Shown here piece by piece: positions 10,220-16,528 of a stretch of 64,000 nt of DNA. The notes beneath the pieces were generated by a model. That model saw only the letters and a program-made list of their open reading frames with translations, made no database searches and was not told where the DNA came from. This stretch comes from an uncultured Subdoligranulum sp. (GTDB lineage: Bacteria; Bacillota; Clostridia; Oscillospirales; Ruminococcaceae). Made by a program: the position numbers and the translations under genes. The stretch lies in the NCBI GenBank assembly GCA_945830575.1, contig CALZZE010000011.1:25327-89326 (forward strand), given 5' to 3'. Each line of letters begins with the position of its first letter. Positions within the stretch are counted from its first letter, which is position 1.

Positions 10220-11425
10220 ATGTCGCTTATCGAAATTACCATGCTGGGCGGATTTCAGATCACGGTGGACGGCAAACCCGTGCTGACCCAGCTGGGCCAG
10301 TCCCGCAAGGCCACTGCGCTGGTGCAGTATCTGCTGCTGCAAAACGGCCGGAAGGTCCCCCACAAGGAACTGACCGACGCGCTGTGGGCCAGCGAGTCCA
10401 CCACCAATCCGGACATGGCCCTGCGGGCCATCCTGCACCGGTTCCGCAACATGGTGGAGGAGGAGGGCGTCCGTGCCCTTGAGGACTGCATCATCACCAA
10501 CCGCGGCTCCTATCAGTGGAACACCGCGCTGAACTGTGATGTGGATGTGAATCAGGTGCAGCTTCTCTCCGAGGAGCTGCATGTGGAAACCGACCCCGGC
10601 CAGCGGGAAATGCTCTGCGCCAATCTGGTGGAGCTGTACAAGGGCCGTCTGCTGCCCGGCTCCGCCAGCGAAACCTGGGTGGAGCGCCGCAGCATCCAGC
10701 TGCACAGCCGGTATCAGTCCGCCCTGTATGAGGTGCTGGACGCCTGCAAGCAGCGGGGCGAGTGGGAGCGGGCCAACAAGCTGTACACCCGCGCACTGGA
10801 GATGGACCCCTTTGACGAACAGCTGTATCTGGGCCGTATTCTGGTGCTGCAGCACCTGGGCCGCGCCGACGATGCGCGGGCGCTGGTGGAGCAGGGCGCC
10901 GAGCGCGGCTGCCTGAGCGAGGCATCCCGCCTGCGGGCCAGCGATTCGCTGTTCCGTCAGCTGGAGCAGGCCGACAAGCACAGCCGCGCCGACATTCAGG
11001 CGGTGGGCGCCGAGATGGACTGCGAGATGTTCCCCCAGGGGGCGTATCTGTGCAGCTATGAGGTGTTCAGCGGCATCTATCAGGTGCTGCGCCGCATCGA
11101 GGCCCGCCACGGGTTCACCTCCTTTATGGCGCTCATCACCCTTATCCCGCAGGAGGAGGTCTCCGAAAAGGAACTGCGCAGCGCCATGCATACGCTGCGG
11201 CGGGTGGTCTGCCGCACACTGCGCAGCTGCGATGTGGTGGCGGAATACAGCAGCACCCAGTATCTGGTGCTGCTGTGCGGCAGCGGCGAGGGCTGTGCCT
11301 CCAAGCCCATGGAGCGCATCAAGACCGCCTTCTATGCCGAAGACCTGCCCGGCGGGTTCCTCATCGGCTACAACCTCCACGCGCCGGAGGTGCACCGTTC
11401 CTCGCCCGCCAGCCGCCGCCGGTGA
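10220..11425 (+). CDS. SARP/BTAD-type transcriptional regulator with degenerate cyclase-like C-terminus
   Basis: A 401-residue cytoplasmic protein. Residues 1-100 form an OmpR-like winged helix of the SARP type (LGGFQITVDGKPV, then SRKATALVQYLLL). Residues about 100-250 are helical and match the bacterial transcriptional activator domain. Residues about 255-395 look like a degenerate nucleotidyl-cyclase fold: LRSCDVVAEYSSTQYLVLL resembles the RxxDxxxxxSxxQFxxLL stretch of GGDEF domains, but no GGDEF signature is present. It has its own promoter and terminator. It lies just after the pilin operon, so a role in surface-structure control is possible but unproven. Confidence 0.75.
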   Translation: MSLIEITMLGGFQITVDGKPVLTQLGQSRKATALVQYLLLQNGRKVPHKELTDALWASESTTNPDMALRAILHRFRNMVEEEGVRALEDCIITNRGSYQWNTALNCDVDVNQVQLLSEELHVETDPGQREMLCANLVELYKGRLLPGSASETWVERRSIQLHSRYQSALYEVLDACKQRGEWERANKLYTRALEMDPFDEQLYLGRILVLQHLGRADDARALVEQGAERGCLSEASRLRASDSLFRQLEQADKHSRADIQAVGAEMDCEMFPQGAYLCSYEVFSGIYQVLRRIEARHGFTSFMALITLIPQEEVSEKELRSAMHTLRRVVCRTLRSCDVVAEYSSTQYLVLLCGSGEGCASKPMERIKTAFYAEDLPGGFLIGYNLHAPEVHRSSPASRRR

Positions 11426-11448
11426 ACGTATCCCACACAGAAAATTCA

Positions 11449-11487
11449 GACGCGGGACCGTAGGAACCGGCCCCGCGTTGATTTTTT
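11449..11487 (+). terminator. Rho-independent terminator
   Basis: GC-rich hairpin (CGCGGGaCCG paired with CGGcCCCGCG) followed by TTGATTTTTT, just after the BTAD regulator. Confidence 0.75.
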
Positions 11488-11500
11488 ACATAAAAACCTC

Positions 11501-11529
11501 TGGCAATCGTCAGACAGGTGTGCTATAAT
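11501..11529 (+). promoter_or_regulatory. Promoter of the 171-residue unknown protein
   Basis: TGGCAA and TATAAT with a 17-bp spacer, 35 bp before the start codon at 11565. Confidence 0.55.
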
Positions 11530-11564
11530 AACAGGACAGAGAACACTGCGGAAGGAGGCGCCCC

Positions 11565-12080
11565 ATGGGCCTGCTGAACACGTTACAAACCAAAACCAGC
11601 GAGGCACGCGCCAAAGAGCGCATCCGCCCGCTGCTGGAAAGCCGCATGATGCGGGACATCCTGCTGGAGATTGGCCAGCGGGGCACTGAAAAGCTGGACC
11701 CCCAGTCGGTGCCGGTGGCCCAGCGGGAACGGGCCGCCGCGCTGGCGGCCGAGTGCGGCACCGCCGGCCTGCGTCAGTCCGCCATCGGGGAAGTGGTGCT
11801 GGACGAGGAAGGCATCATCCTCTGCACCGCCGACGACCGCATCGCGTTCCTCTACGCGGACTACAACTACGAAAACATCCAGAACACCGACTGCCTGCCC
11901 GCCGTGGCGGAGTATCTGGTGCAGCATCTGCGCGGCTATTACAGCATCAGCCGCACCTTCACCACCGTTACCAACGAGAAGGGCAAGCGCCACGAAAAGA
12001 CCCGGCAGGTGTTCATCCGCCGCCATCACGAGGATACCCCCTTCAACCCCCAGCCCACCCGCAAACAGCGCCTGTTTTAG
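11565..12080 (+). CDS. Conserved-looking protein of unknown function
   Basis: A 171-residue soluble protein with a good ribosome-binding site (GGAAGGAGG) and its own promoter. It has a helical N-terminal half (charged, RxKERIRPLLESRMM) and a mixed half with GEVVLDEEGIILCTADDRIAFLY, then a basic tail (RRHH, KQRLF). No signal peptide, membrane segment or recognised motif. The final G of its TAG stop codon is the first base of a 172-bp mobile repeat, so the original C-terminus may have been longer. I do not recognise the family. Confidence 0.7.
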   Translation: MGLLNTLQTKTSEARAKERIRPLLESRMMRDILLEIGQRGTEKLDPQSVPVAQRERAAALAAECGTAGLRQSAIGEVVLDEEGIILCTADDRIAFLYADYNYENIQNTDCLPAVAEYLVQHLRGYYSISRTFTTVTNEKGKRHEKTRQVFIRRHHEDTPFNPQPTRKQRLF

Positions 12081-12251
12081 GCAACACCGCATAATTCTAC
12101 GTGCCGATACGGCGAGCGAGGTGCGCCAGCTGCTAAGCAAAAAGCGCAGATAATACTTTGTGTATTATCGAGCATTTTTGCGACGCAGATGGTGTGCCGC
12201 AGCCGTCGGAGCGGTGCGTAAGGCGTCAGCCGGGAATTTTGCGGTATTGCC
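12080..12251. repeat. 172-bp MITE-like repeat, copy A
   Basis: One of three copies in the window (others 59024-59195 and 62049-62220), all exactly 172 bp from GGC to GCC. The ends are imperfect terminal inverted repeats of about 18 bp (GGCAACACCGCATAATTC against the complement of GAATTTTGCGGTATTGCC). Inside is a perfect small hairpin (ATAATAC, loop, GTATTAT) near the centre. Flanks are TTTA and TTAA, hinting at a short TA-rich target duplication. No transposase is encoded; movement would need one supplied in trans. It overlaps the stop codon of the upstream gene by one base. Confidence 0.85.
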
Positions 12252-12266
12252 TTAAGTCCGCCCCGC

Positions 12267-12295
12267 TTGACGGCCCGCCCCCGCCGTGATATAAT
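12267..12295 (+). promoter_or_regulatory. Promoter of tRNA-Ser
   Basis: TTGACG and a perfect TATAAT with a 17-bp spacer, ending 12 bp before the mature tRNA 5' end. Confidence 0.8.
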
Positions 12296-12307
12296 TAGGG
12301 GTACTGT

Positions 12308-12399
12308 GGAGCATTACTCAAGAGGTCGAAGAGGTCGCACTCGAAATGCGATAGGGCGTTAACAGCGCCGCCAGGGTTCAAATCCCTGATGCTCCGCCA
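12308..12399 (+). tRNA. tRNA-Ser (anticodon CGA)
   Basis: A 92-nt class II tRNA. The acceptor stem GGAGCAT pairs with ATGCTCC, followed by discriminator G and an encoded CCA. The anticodon stem TCGCA/TGCGA encloses the loop CTCGAAA, giving anticodon CGA (reads UCG). A long variable arm (about GGGCGTTAACAGCGCC) marks it as serine. The T-arm carries GGTTCAAATCC. Its own promoter lies just upstream and a strong terminator just downstream. Confidence 0.95.
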
Positions 12400-12444
12400 A
12401 AACCGGCACAGCGTTCTTTTTTGGGAGCGCTGTGCCGGTTTTTT
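12400..12444. terminator. Bidirectional terminator after tRNA-Ser
   Basis: A 13-bp stem (AACCGGCACAGCG with its complement) followed by TTTTTT on the plus strand and by TTTT on the minus strand. It can end both the tRNA transcript and the converging operon whose last gene stops at 12469. Confidence 0.9.
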
Positions 12445-12468
12445 GTACAAAATCGCTTCAGAGAATGG

Positions 12469-13242
12469 TCAGCCGTCCGGACCCGCCCAGGGGTACGGCT
12501 CCATGATGCCGGGGGTGCCCCGTGCTGAGCCGGTCAAGGGTGCGTCCCAGTCGCAGTCAAGAAGCTCCATTCTCACAGCCATATAGTTGTAGTGCTTGCT
12601 GATGACCTCTGCCGCGCCGACCCGGCGCAGGTCTGCCATCAGCGTGGAGGAGATGCGCTGCAAATACCGGCAGGTTTTTTGGTCATAGGGGGCGTCCCCG
12701 AACAGGGCCGCAGCCATTTCCCGTGCGGTGCAGCTGGAGCCGCGCCGGAAGATGAGATAGGCGAACAGCTCTTTGGATTTGCTGCGCCGGAACTGGACGG
12801 GCTGCCCGTTTAGCAGAAAGACCTCAAACGGCCCCCGGCATTGAACGTGCAGGACAACGCGGGGGACCGGGTGGCGAAGGTCGGCAAGCTCACGGGAAAG
12901 GGCGCTGCGGGTGAGGGGAACCGTCAGATACCCGCTGGCATGCAGATCGAACGCCAGCAGGGCGTAACGGTTGCTGTCGGCAAGGAAAATCAGATTGCAT
13001 TGGGGGCAAGCCGACTGAAACTGCGCAGCGGATGCCCCGCCGGACCGGACATCCAAAAACAGAATGTGACAGGTGTGGAGCTGCAAAAATCCAAGGGCAG
13101 CCGGGGCGTTTTCAAACACCGACAGACTGGCCTGCGGAAGTTCCTGCCGCAGAAGGTCTGCAAGCTGCTGGATGGTCTGCTCATCGCTGCTGACGATGAC
13201 GGCCTGGATTCTGGCCCGGTTTGTGAGTGCAGTCATATTCAT
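12469..13242 (-). CDS. Response-regulator-like protein with SARP-type winged helix
   Basis: A 257-residue cytoplasmic regulator. Residues about 8-115 form a receiver-like domain (acidic pair in SSDEQT; candidate phospho-acceptor Asp in ILFLDVRS), but the conserved Lys before Pro is replaced (YLTVPL instead of xxKP), so phosphorylation may be atypical. Residues about 135-235 form a SARP-like winged helix (GPFEVFLLNGQPVQFRRSKS, then AREMAAALFGD). The start at 13242 is 12 bp after the ferredoxin stop. It is the last gene of a four-gene minus-strand operon beginning at the promoter element 14252-14343, which makes it the best local candidate to bind that element. Confidence 0.8.
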   Translation of the reverse strand: MNMTALTNRARIQAVIVSSDEQTIQQLADLLRQELPQASLSVFENAPAALGFLQLHTCHILFLDVRSGGASAAQFQSACPQCNLIFLADSNRYALLAFDLHASGYLTVPLTRSALSRELADLRHPVPRVVLHVQCRGPFEVFLLNGQPVQFRRSKSKELFAYLIFRRGSSCTAREMAAALFGDAPYDQKTCRYLQRISSTLMADLRRVGAAEVISKHYNYMAVRMELLDCDWDAPLTGSARGTPGIMEPYPWAGPDG

Positions 13243-13253
13243 AGGAAAATGCC

Positions 13254-13520
13254 TTACACAGGGGTCGTCTGCACGGTGCGCAGAATTGCCCCGGTGGGGC
13301 AGTGCTTCTCGCACCAGCCGCAGTCATTGCACAGGCAGGCGTCAATGACCGGGCGGTTACGATGAACAAAAATTGCCTTGGTGGGGCAGCCTTCGAGGCA
13401 GATGCCGCAGTTCAGGCAGGCGGACTCCTGACAAAGGTACACCGTCCTGCGAACAAAGGCGCTCCGCCCGCCGGTCACGCCGCCGAGGCCCGAATCCTCC
13501 AGCGGACGCTGGTTGTCCAT
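13254..13520 (-). CDS. Small 2x[4Fe-4S] ferredoxin-like protein
   Basis: An 88-residue protein with two four-cysteine motifs, CLNCGICLEGCP and CLCNDCGWCEKHCP, each CxxCxxCxxxCP as in bacterial-type ferredoxins, spaced for two [4Fe-4S] clusters. A 30-residue N-terminal extension carries no recognisable domain. It lies 32 bp downstream of the double-glycine-leader gene at 13553 and 11 bp upstream of the regulator. In a cluster with a radical SAM enzyme it could supply electrons for SAM cleavage; that is inference from context. Confidence 0.85.
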   Translation of the reverse strand: MDNQRPLEDSGLGGVTGGRSAFVRRTVYLCQESACLNCGICLEGCPTKAIFVHRNRPVIDACLCNDCGWCEKHCPTGAILRTVQTTPV

Positions 13521-13552
13521 AAGGGCTCCTTTCTTCCCGCTTTGCAGGTGCG

Positions 13553-13912
13553 TCAGATGTACAGGCGGTGCTGGTCATACCACTTGTCATAGGTGGAATC
13601 ATAGCCATCGAAATGGATCCGATACATGACACAGTGGCGCAGGCCGACCCGAATCAGATCTTTGGATTCGATTGTCCGGTCGATGATGGTGCCGCTCCAG
13701 GAGGACCATGTGTTTTCATTGCGCGTCACCTGCACCCGTGTGCCGACCTCGAAATCAAACTTTGCATCTTCCGGATTCTCATACCAGCCTCTGCTGCCGC
13801 AGACATGCCCGCCCTGCACATAGGAGCCGCCGGCCACATCCGCCAGTTCCGCATCGGACAGGGAGGCGTCCTGTTTGGGGTCAATGTTGGTCAAATCAAG
13901 TTTCTGTTCCAT
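13553..13912 (-). CDS. Double-glycine-leader protein with Tudor-knot/SH3-like domain
   Basis: 119 residues, with AAAGGAGGAG upstream of the start. Residues 1-29 are an acidic leader ending in LSDAELADVAGG (Gly28-Gly29), the Nif11/NHLP-type double-glycine cleavage motif. The remainder (30-119) is not a short core peptide: FEVGTRVQVTRNENTWSSW, GTIIDRT and YRIHFDGYDSTYDKWYD resemble the small beta-barrel of Tudor-knot/chromo-barrel proteins, whose signature is a (Y/H)FxGWxxxxDxW segment. Second gene of a four-gene operon. A decayed homologue of its C-terminus lies at 15807-15872. Likely exported and cut after the double glycine; domain name is tentative. Confidence 0.75.
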   Translation of the reverse strand: MEQKLDLTNIDPKQDASLSDAELADVAGGSYVQGGHVCGSRGWYENPEDAKFDFEVGTRVQVTRNENTWSSWSGTIIDRTIESKDLIRVGLRHCVMYRIHFDGYDSTYDKWYDQHRLYI

Positions 13913-13927
13913 GGGATGCTCCTCCTT

Positions 13928-14218
13928 TTATTTGTCGGGATAGAAGCCGTAGCATTTTTTGGCAAAAATCAGAGGAATGTTCCTGCCGCAGCGGGTACAC
14001 GTAAACCCGCCATTTCTTGTTTCGTAGGCCGCCAGCCCCCCGCAGTCTTTGCAGTAGTAATGGAACCGCTTACCGGTGGACAATTCGATCCAGCGGATGG
14101 GGCGGCCCCAGCAGTCCCGCTTGGAGGGGATACACCCTTTGCCGACGTCAGCCCCGCCGGCGGCCTGTTCCAGTTGTTCCTCGTTCAGTTGAGCATCGCG
14201 TTTGAGTTCGTCCGTCAT
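13928..14218 (-). CDS. Double-glycine-leader protein with zinc-ribbon-like Cys pairs
   Basis: 96 residues; the start at 14218 is set by AAGGAGG 8 bp upstream. The leader (1-22) ends LNEEQLEQAAGG. The rest holds Cys29, Cys36, the pairs Cys56/59 and Cys74/77, and Cys89, plus STGKRFHYYCKDCGG, which aligns with KTGRIFHYECPRCGG in the protein at 15875-16273; the two are clear paralogues. The CxxC pairs suggest a zinc ribbon rather than a thioether peptide. First gene of the minus-strand operon driven by the 14252-14343 element, 15 bp before the Tudor-knot-like gene. Confidence 0.75.
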   Translation of the reverse strand: MTDELKRDAQLNEEQLEQAAGGADVGKGCIPSKRDCWGRPIRWIELSTGKRFHYYCKDCGGLAAYETRNGGFTCTRCGRNIPLIFAKKCYGFYPDK

Positions 14219-14251
14219 GGCAGTTGCCTCCTTGTTTTTTGTTGTGACCTC

Positions 14252-14343
14252 AGTATACCAAACAAATGGATGCAAAAGAGATACACAAAACGGGAAATTT
14301 TTTGCGGAGTGTGTCTCTTTTGCATCCATCCGGGTGGTATTCT
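14252..14343. promoter_or_regulatory. Bidirectional inverted-repeat promoter element 1
   Basis: Two 19-bp arms (14268-14286 and 14309-14327, GGATGCAAAAGAG... against its complement, one mismatch). Exactly 13 bp outside each TTTTGCA core lies a -10 box: TATTCT at 14338-14343 on plus and TATACT (14257-14252) on minus. The position expected for -35 reads CTCTTT, unlike TTGACA, so an activator or alternative sigma factor is likely. Drives guaD rightwards and the double-glycine-leader operon leftwards. Confidence 0.85.
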
Positions 14344-14387
14344 GTAAGCCGGGAAGATCGGATTCGACAAAAGGAAAGGAGATACCA

Positions 14388-15656
14388 GTGAGAAGCTATC
14401 TACTGCAAGGGAACATTTGTTACAGCAAATCCAGCGATGAAATCTGTATTGCAGAGGACGGGTATGTTGTATGTGAAGAAAACAAATGTGCAGGAGTTTT
14501 TAGAGAAATACCGGAAAAGTATCAATCACTCCCATTGTACAATTATCAAAACAGGCTGATCATACCGGGGCTGGTGGATTTACATGTACATGCGCCACAA
14601 TATCCATTCCGTGGAATGGCAATGGATCTGGAGCTGATTGACTGGCTCAACACCTATACGTTTGCGGAAGAAGCAAAATATAGGAATCTGGACTATGCAG
14701 AGAAGGCTTATGAGATTTTTGTGCAGGACCTGAAAGAAAGCGCAACAACACGGGCCTGCATCTTTGGCACCATTCATACCGATGCAACCTTATTGCTGAT
14801 GAGCAAGCTGGAACAGGCCGGAATCAAAGCCTATGTGGGAAAAGTCAATATGGATAGAAACAGCCCGGATGATTTGTGTGAGGAGAGTGCGGAACAGGCT
14901 GCCGCAGATACAGAAAAGTGGATTCAGGAAAGTGAGAAGTTTGTCAATGTAAAACCGATTCTTACACCAAGATTTACCCTGTCCTGTACCGATGCGCTGT
15001 TTGAGAAATTGTCCGGGTTACAGAAAAAGTATCATGTTCCGGTTCAGTCACATCTGTCGGAAAATCTGGATGAAATTGAGTGGGTCAAGAGGCTTTGTCC
15101 GGGAACAAGGAATTATGGAGAAACCTACGACAGATATGATCTGTTTGGAAACGACTGTCCCACCATTATGGCCCACTGTGTTTATAGTGATGAGAATGAA
15201 GTGGAGATGATGAGAAAACAACAGGTGTTTGTGGCGCATTGCCCGGAATCCAACGCGAATTTATCATCAGGCGTGGCGCCTGTGAAGAACTATCTCAAGA
15301 AAGGCATGAAAGTGGGTCTGGGCAGTGATCTTGCGGCGGGCACCACCTTGTCAATGTTCAAAGCGATGTCGATGGCCGTTCAATGTTCAAAGCTTCGGTG
15401 GAGGCTGTATGACCAGTCGGTTGAACCGCTTACCATGGAAGAGGCGTTTTATATGGCAACAAAAGGCGGCGGAGAATTCTTCGGAAAGGTGGGCAGTTTT
15501 GAAAAGGGGTATGAATTTGATGCGGTTGTTGTTGATGATACCTCCATTCGGACTCCGCAGAAAGTAAGCGTAAAAGAACGTCTGGAACGATTGATGTATT
15601 TTGCCGACCATCCTGCGATTGCCGCGAAGTTTATCAACGGCGTGAAAGTACTATGA
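14388..15656 (+). CDS. guaD: Guanine deaminase (amidohydrolase)
   Basis: 422 residues from a GTG start with AAAGGAAAGGAG upstream. The amidohydrolase metal site is visible as HVHAPQYPFRG (the guanine-deaminase variant of HxH), a later His in SHLSEN, HCVYS, and the metal Asp in GLGSDLAAGT. It would convert guanine to xanthine and ammonia in the cytoplasm. Base composition is clearly lower in GC than the neighbours, with AGA/AGG and ATA codons, suggesting recent transfer. It is transcribed from the right arm of the bidirectional element, divergent from the peptide operon; why a purine enzyme shares that promoter is unknown. Confidence 0.9.
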   Translation: MRSYLLQGNICYSKSSDEICIAEDGYVVCEENKCAGVFREIPEKYQSLPLYNYQNRLIIPGLVDLHVHAPQYPFRGMAMDLELIDWLNTYTFAEEAKYRNLDYAEKAYEIFVQDLKESATTRACIFGTIHTDATLLLMSKLEQAGIKAYVGKVNMDRNSPDDLCEESAEQAAADTEKWIQESEKFVNVKPILTPRFTLSCTDALFEKLSGLQKKYHVPVQSHLSENLDEIEWVKRLCPGTRNYGETYDRYDLFGNDCPTIMAHCVYSDENEVEMMRKQQVFVAHCPESNANLSSGVAPVKNYLKKGMKVGLGSDLAAGTTLSMFKAMSMAVQCSKLRWRLYDQSVEPLTMEEAFYMATKGGGEFFGKVGSFEKGYEFDAVVVDDTSIRTPQKVSVKERLERLMYFADHPAIAAKFINGVKVL

Positions 15657-15717
15657 TACAGCGTGCCTTTTTATGGAAGTCTGGGCGTTCCGGCTGAAGG
15701 CGTCAGAAGGGCTTTAA

Positions 15718-15767
15718 AAAGAGCGCAGCATGGTCTTTTGTAAGAAAAGACTGTGCTGCGCGTTTTT
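15718..15767. terminator. Bidirectional terminator between guaD and the remnant region
   Basis: GCGCAGCA...TGCTGCGC stem extended by GTCTTTT/AAAAGAC, with GTTTTT after it on plus and TCTTTTT on minus. It ends guaD and the converging transcript of the 15875-16273 gene. Confidence 0.85.
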
Positions 15768-15806
15768 CAGACAGGGGGACTCTGCACAGGGCGCCTGCGC
15801 TGCCGC

Positions 15807-15872
15807 TCAGATGTACAGAAGCGACTGCTCAACCCAGTCGTCATAGCTGTCATCGTAGCCTTGTTGGGTTCT
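15807..15872 (-). pseudogene. Remnant of a Tudor-knot-like C-terminus
   Basis: In a frame shifted relative to the preceding gene, the minus strand encodes GYDDSYDDWVEQSLLYI before a stop, matching GYDSTYDKWYDQHRLYI at the end of the 13553-13912 protein; the nucleotides are also similar. There is no start, leader or ribosome-binding site. It begins 3 bp after the stop of the zinc-ribbon-like gene, so it is either the tail of a deleted second gene or the end of a former fusion broken by a frameshift. Confidence 0.65.
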
Positions 15873-15874
15873 CC

Positions 15875-16273
15875 TCAGGACTTTGCGCCGTACCAGCCGG
15901 TCACTTCTTTGGCGTAGCTGACCCAGCCGCCCCAGTACCAGGTGTTGCAGGGGTCGCAATATAAGACGCCCAGGGTGCCCAGATGCAGCAGCCCTCCGCA
16001 GCGGGGACATTCATAGTGAAAGATTCGCCCGGTTTTCTTCTCTCTCCAATGGGTGACGCGGCCACGGTTATCGTGGCCACAGACCTCGCAGTTGCCCTCG
16101 TTGGAGTCGGACTGGAATTCGATGCCTCCGGCCACCAGCGCCAACTCCTCATCGGTCAGGTCTACGGACTGCGCCGCCAGCTTCTGCATGGCCTGCTCCG
16201 GGGTGATGGTATGCAGCGTTTCGGGCAGGCCTTTTTCTCCCTCATGGGCAGTCAGGTATTCTTTCAACGTCAT
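15875..16273 (-). CDS. Double-glycine-leader protein with zinc-ribbon-like Cys pairs (paralogue)
   Basis: 132 residues; the start at 16273 follows GAAAGGAGCG. Residues 1-50 form a longer Nif11/NHLP-like leader (PEQAMQKLAAQSVDLTDEEL) ending VAGG. The mature part has three CxxC pairs (62/65, 89/92, 106/109) and KTGRIFHYECPRCGG, the block shared with the 13928-14218 protein, then an aromatic-rich end (WYWGGW). Driven by element 2 (16315-16370). Its 3' side carries the frameshifted Tudor-knot remnant. Probable exported metal-binding protein; function unknown. Confidence 0.75.
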   Translation of the reverse strand: MTLKEYLTAHEGEKGLPETLHTITPEQAMQKLAAQSVDLTDEELALVAGGIEFQSDSNEGNCEVCGHDNRGRVTHWREKKTGRIFHYECPRCGGLLHLGTLGVLYCDPCNTWYWGGWVSYAKEVTGWYGAKS

Positions 16274-16314
16274 TAGAATCGCTCCTTTCACAGATTGGTG
16301 TCTGTCATACCTGT

Positions 16315-16370
16315 ATGATAGCAGACAAATGGATGCAAAAGAGATACACAAAACGGGAAATTTTTTGCAG
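16315..16370 (-). promoter_or_regulatory. Promoter element 2 (one arm only)
   Basis: The left arm is intact (GGATGCAAAAGAGATACAC at 16331-16349) with the minus -10 box TATCAT (16320-16315) exactly 13 bp from TTTTGCA. The spacer through TTTTTTGCAGGGTG is also conserved. From about 16365 the right arm is lost (TATTACTGTAG instead of GTCTCTTTTGCA), and no gene starts rightwards. It thus looks like a former bidirectional element reduced to one direction. Confidence 0.75.
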
Positions 16371-16383
16371 GGTGTATTACTGT

Positions 16384-16430
16384 AGAAAAGAAAACATCCC
16401 CGGCGCAGAACAAGGCCAAGGATGTTTTCT
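16384..16430 (-). terminator. Terminator of the radical SAM operon
   Basis: A stem of AGAAAACATCC with its complement, followed on the minus strand by TTTTCTTTTC, about 100 bp past the end of the radical SAM gene. Confidence 0.7.
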
Positions 16431-16528
16431 GAAAGTGTTCGCAAGGACAAGCAGACCTCGGTATCGCAGATGCTGTTTCACAACGGCAAAGCATACAGAT
16501 GATTTCTCGTGCTCTCTGCGTTCATCTT

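Noticed and set aside
12090..12190. Short open frames inside the 172-bp repeats.
   Set aside because: They exist only because the repeat lacks stops in some frames; they have no ribosome-binding site and the frames are not consistently open in all three copies.
12308..12399. tRNA-Ser as an attachment site of an integrated island.
   Set aside because: No integrase and no second copy of the tRNA 3' end could be found in the window, so island integration is not supported.
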